From positions 1 to 6,584 of the forward strand of contig JAKSQR010000088.1 of assembly GCA_024404065.1 (NCBI GenBank): a stretch of DNA of 6,584 bases. The letters run 5' to 3'. The stretch is from Clostridia bacterium. GTDB lineage: Bacteria > Bacillota > Clostridia > Oscillospirales > Acutalibacteraceae. The notes below the pieces were generated by a model that was not told the DNA's origin, made no database searches, and was given only the letters and a program-made list of their open reading frames with translations. The position numbers were made by a program, and so were the translations under genes. Of this stretch, positions 4,883-6,584 are shown in pieces (the first letter of the stretch is position 1; every line of letters starts with the position of its first letter).

Positions 4883-5956
4883 TTACCATCTGTTTTCTAC
4901 GTATTCGCAGAAAGCGTACATATCTTTTATTTCAAGCACCTTACCATCATCAAGGGTAACTGTACCATTCCATTTGCCATGTACCTGATGGCTGTTCATT
5001 CTCATAACACCAACATTAAGGTCTGAGTGATGGTCAAATGATGGTGTCATTGTAAGGTTAAATCTGCCATCTCTTGATTTGAATACCCAGGGCTCCATAT
5101 ATCTTGAGGGCTTGGGGAAGGTTTCAACATCTACGGCATCAATCTTGTGTGCCTTGCCATCATAGAAAAGGCAGGTTTCAGTAGCATTGCTCTCGTCACC
5201 AATACCCCAGGTGATTTCAAAACCGAAGGTGTGCTTTGTGCCATCCTCATCATAAAGGTAGGTTGAGCCATTACCCCAATACCATACCATGCTGTAAGGA
5301 GTGTTTACTCTGCCCCAGTCAAGCACGCAGAAGGTATCATCCTTGCTGAAATAGTAAATGTCAGCACCTATTCTGTATGTGCCTTCGCAAGGCATACAGT
5401 TCTGCTTTGTGGTCATAAAGTATTTATCTGCCATGCCCTTGAATGGGAGAATGGTAGTAATATTTTCATGGTCAGGGTACATATCCATTGTGAAGTTAAG
5501 CTCTACGCTGTCCATCTTAAAATGGAGTGTACGGCTTGTTTCTTTTGTATCAAACTCAAAGTCTGCATTGCCAAGGTGACCCTTAACATTATTCACAATA
5601 TCGCCCTTGTAGGGGAGTACATATTTATCCTTGCAGCCAACAAATGGTGACATAACGCTGTTTACAACCTTGCCACTCATAAGGTCTACAAGCACAGCAG
5701 AAACATAACCACCAAGTGAAATATTTGCAAAGCTGAGCTGTACCATAAATCTGCCGTTTGAAAGCTGATAAAAATCCCATTCCTTGCGGCGGTTATGATT
5801 TTTTACCTTATTACGGTCATAGTTAAATACATTGTGCCTTGCCCAGCCCTTTGCAAGCAAAGTGCCATCATCAGCAAACATCTCTGTAGCCTTTGTGTAT
5901 TCGTTTTGTGAGCTTGTCCACTCACCATCCATCCAGCTTGAATAGGTTCTTTTCAT
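4883..5956 (-). CDS. DUF2804-family protein of unknown function
   Basis: Soluble protein of 357 residues, rich in aromatic residues and predicted mostly beta-strand, with no signal peptide or membrane segment. The pattern fits DUF2804: GWARHNVF (37-44), KEWDFYQL (58-65), a SFANISLGGYVSAVLVD stretch (75-91), DWGR (213-216) with VWYWGNG (224-230), and a C-terminal HQVHGKWNGTVTLDDG (323-338) ending in EYVENRW. Repeated Trp, Tyr and Gly motifs and the closing G-x-W-x-G strand recall lipocalin/AttH-like two-barrel proteins that hold hydrophobic ligands; that comparison is inference and no function is established. The start is ATG 5956, with AAGGAGG (5970-5964) seven bases ahead. It has its own promoter and terminator. 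It is divergent from the pnuC-like gene, with nearly touching promoters, which hints at shared control but not a shared pathway. Confidence 0.75.
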   Translation of the reverse strand: MKRTYSSWMDGEWTSSQNEYTKATEMFADDGTLLAKGWARHNVFNYDRNKVKNHNRRKEWDFYQLSNGRFMVQLSFANISLGGYVSAVLVDLMSGKVVNSVMSPFVGCKDKYVLPYKGDIVNNVKGHLGNADFEFDTKETSRTLHFKMDSVELNFTMDMYPDHENITTILPFKGMADKYFMTTKQNCMPCEGTYRIGADIYYFSKDDTFCVLDWGRVNTPYSMVWYWGNGSTYLYDEDGTKHTFGFEITWGIGDESNATETCLFYDGKAHKIDAVDVETFPKPSRYMEPWVFKSRDGRFNLTMTPSFDHHSDLNVGVMRMNSHQVHGKWNGTVTLDDGKVLEIKDMYAFCEYVENRW

Positions 5957-5993
5957 AAATATGCCTCCTTAATTAAGAATAGCTTATATTGAA

Positions 5994-6022
5994 AGTATAT
6001 CACCAATTTTTCATAAATACAA
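5994..6022 (-). promoter_or_regulatory. Promoter of the DUF2804-family gene
   Basis: On the minus strand, -35 TTGTAT (6022-6017), a 17-base spacer and -10 TATACT (5999-5994), with TGA directly before the -10. The start should be near 5987, giving a leader of about 30 bases. Confidence 0.78.
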
Positions 6023-6029
6023 TATGCAC

Positions 6030-6058
6030 TTGATTTGATTATGTAATAATGGTAAAAT
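6030..6058 (+). promoter_or_regulatory. Promoter of the pnuC-like gene
   Basis: -35 TTGATT (6030-6035), a 17-base spacer and -10 TAAAAT (6053-6058), preceded by TGG. The start near 6065 leaves a leader of about 24 bases, too short for an NAD- or thiamine-type riboswitch. Only seven bases separate its -35 from the divergent -35. Confidence 0.75.
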
Positions 6059-6088
6059 CAGCAGGTATTAAAAAGTTAAGAGGCTCAG

Positions 6089-6584
6089 ATGAAAAAGATT
6101 TTAAATTATTTTACCATATTTGAATGGTGCTTATGGATTGGCACTATGGCGGCAGTTGTGATTGCCTATGCTGTATTTGACAGGGGTAATCCACTCACCT
6201 TAGTTGGCTCACTTATGGGCATAACATCTATTTTATTTAATGCCAAGGGCAATCCAGTAGGGCAGGGAATCATGCTTGCTTTCTGTGTGGTTTACGGCTA
6301 TATCTCATGGGGATATCACTATTATGGTGAGGTTATTACTTACGTGTTTATGACAGGACCTATGGATTTATTCGCTTTTATAGCATGGCTACGTAATCCC
6401 TTTAAGGGCAAGAAAACTGAGGTTACCGTAAATAAAGTTAAAAATAAAGAATTAGGTTTGCTTGCAGTGCTTACAGTTATCGTAACTGTTGTGTTTTACT
6501 TTATTCTTAAGAAATTCGGCACATCAAACCTTATGGTAAGTACATTTTCAATTGCTACATCATTTGCTGCAGTCTATCTTACTG
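6089..6584 (+). CDS. pnuC: PnuC-family nicotinamide riboside/vitamin transporter (partial, runs off the edge)
   Basis: Inner-membrane protein, 165 residues visible with no stop before the edge; family members are about 200-250 residues. PnuC proteins move nicotinamide riboside or related vitamin precursors by facilitated diffusion, with intracellular phosphorylation trapping the substrate. Seen: hydrophobic segments at about 12-30, 36-50, 58-75, 82-100, 121-140 and 147-165. The PnuC-type core runs through NPLTLVGSLMGITSILF (34-50), AKGNPVGQG (52-60), YGYISWGYHYYGE (69-81), then GPMDLFAFIAW (90-100). The next segment follows a short basic loop. The start is ATG 6089, with AAGAGG (6078-6083) five bases ahead. 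Nicotinamide riboside is the default substrate, but PnuT-like (thiamine) and PnuX-like (riboflavin) members look alike, so the symbol is family-level only. Confidence 0.85.
   Translation, partial: MKKILNYFTIFEWCLWIGTMAAVVIAYAVFDRGNPLTLVGSLMGITSILFNAKGNPVGQGIMLAFCVVYGYISWGYHYYGEVITYVFMTGPMDLFAFIAWLRNPFKGKKTEVTVNKVKNKELGLLAVLTVIVTVVFYFILKKFGTSNLMVSTFSIATSFAAVYLT

Noticed and set aside
6059..6088. Riboswitch in the pnuC leader
   Set aside because: The predicted leader is only about 24 bases, too short for any known NAD, preQ1-like or thiamine-sensing fold.

Overview
The window looks like ordinary chromosome from a low-GC, Gram-positive anaerobe, most likely a gut Clostridia/Oscillospiraceae-type Firmicute. 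This is inferred from moderate AT richness, strong AGGAGG-like ribosome sites, compact sigma-A-type promoters, intrinsic terminators after nearly every unit, and tRNA genes with encoded CCA ends. No transposase, integrase, CRISPR array or phage gene is visible. The genus cannot be fixed from the sequence alone.

Layout, left to right. (1) Positions 1-83 hold the tail of an unidentified plus-strand gene, facing a strong minus-strand terminator at 82-116. (2) Positions 117-350 contain no convincing protein gene but are dense in secondary structure. On the minus strand this reads as a compact structured RNA (203-343) with stem-loops, a possible pseudoknot and two 14-base matches to the neighbouring tRNA-Tyr gene. 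It may be an independent small RNA, or a relic of a tRNA duplication or of an element that used the tRNA as attachment site. (3) Positions 355-618 are a minus-strand tRNA-Thr(UGU)-tRNA-Tyr(GUA) operon with a strong promoter, an A/T-rich upstream tract and a terminator. (4) Positions 659-1708 are a monocistronic minus-strand serine hydrolase of the monoacylglycerol lipase/lysophospholipase type, with promoter and terminator. (5) Divergent from it is an MgtC/SapB-family membrane protein (1813-2517).

(6) Positions 2594-4821 are a two-gene operon: a TetR-family regulator and a class III PLP aminotransferase related to glutamate-1-semialdehyde aminomutase. The genes overlap by 8 bases. A 32-bp inverted repeat lies upstream of the promoter and a 20-bp inverted repeat covers its -10 box, so the regulator probably controls its own operon. 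The aminotransferase has the codon usage of a highly expressed gene, unlike its neighbours, and no heme-pathway gene lies beside it. (7) Convergent terminators at 4790-4865 separate this operon from a minus-strand DUF2804-type protein of unknown function (4883-5956). (8) Back-to-back promoters at 5994-6058 serve that gene and a PnuC-family vitamin-precursor transporter that runs off the right edge (6089-6584).

The genes do not form one pathway. The strongest local unit is the TetR-aminotransferase operon. The least explained piece is the structured, tRNA-Tyr-like segment at 203-343.
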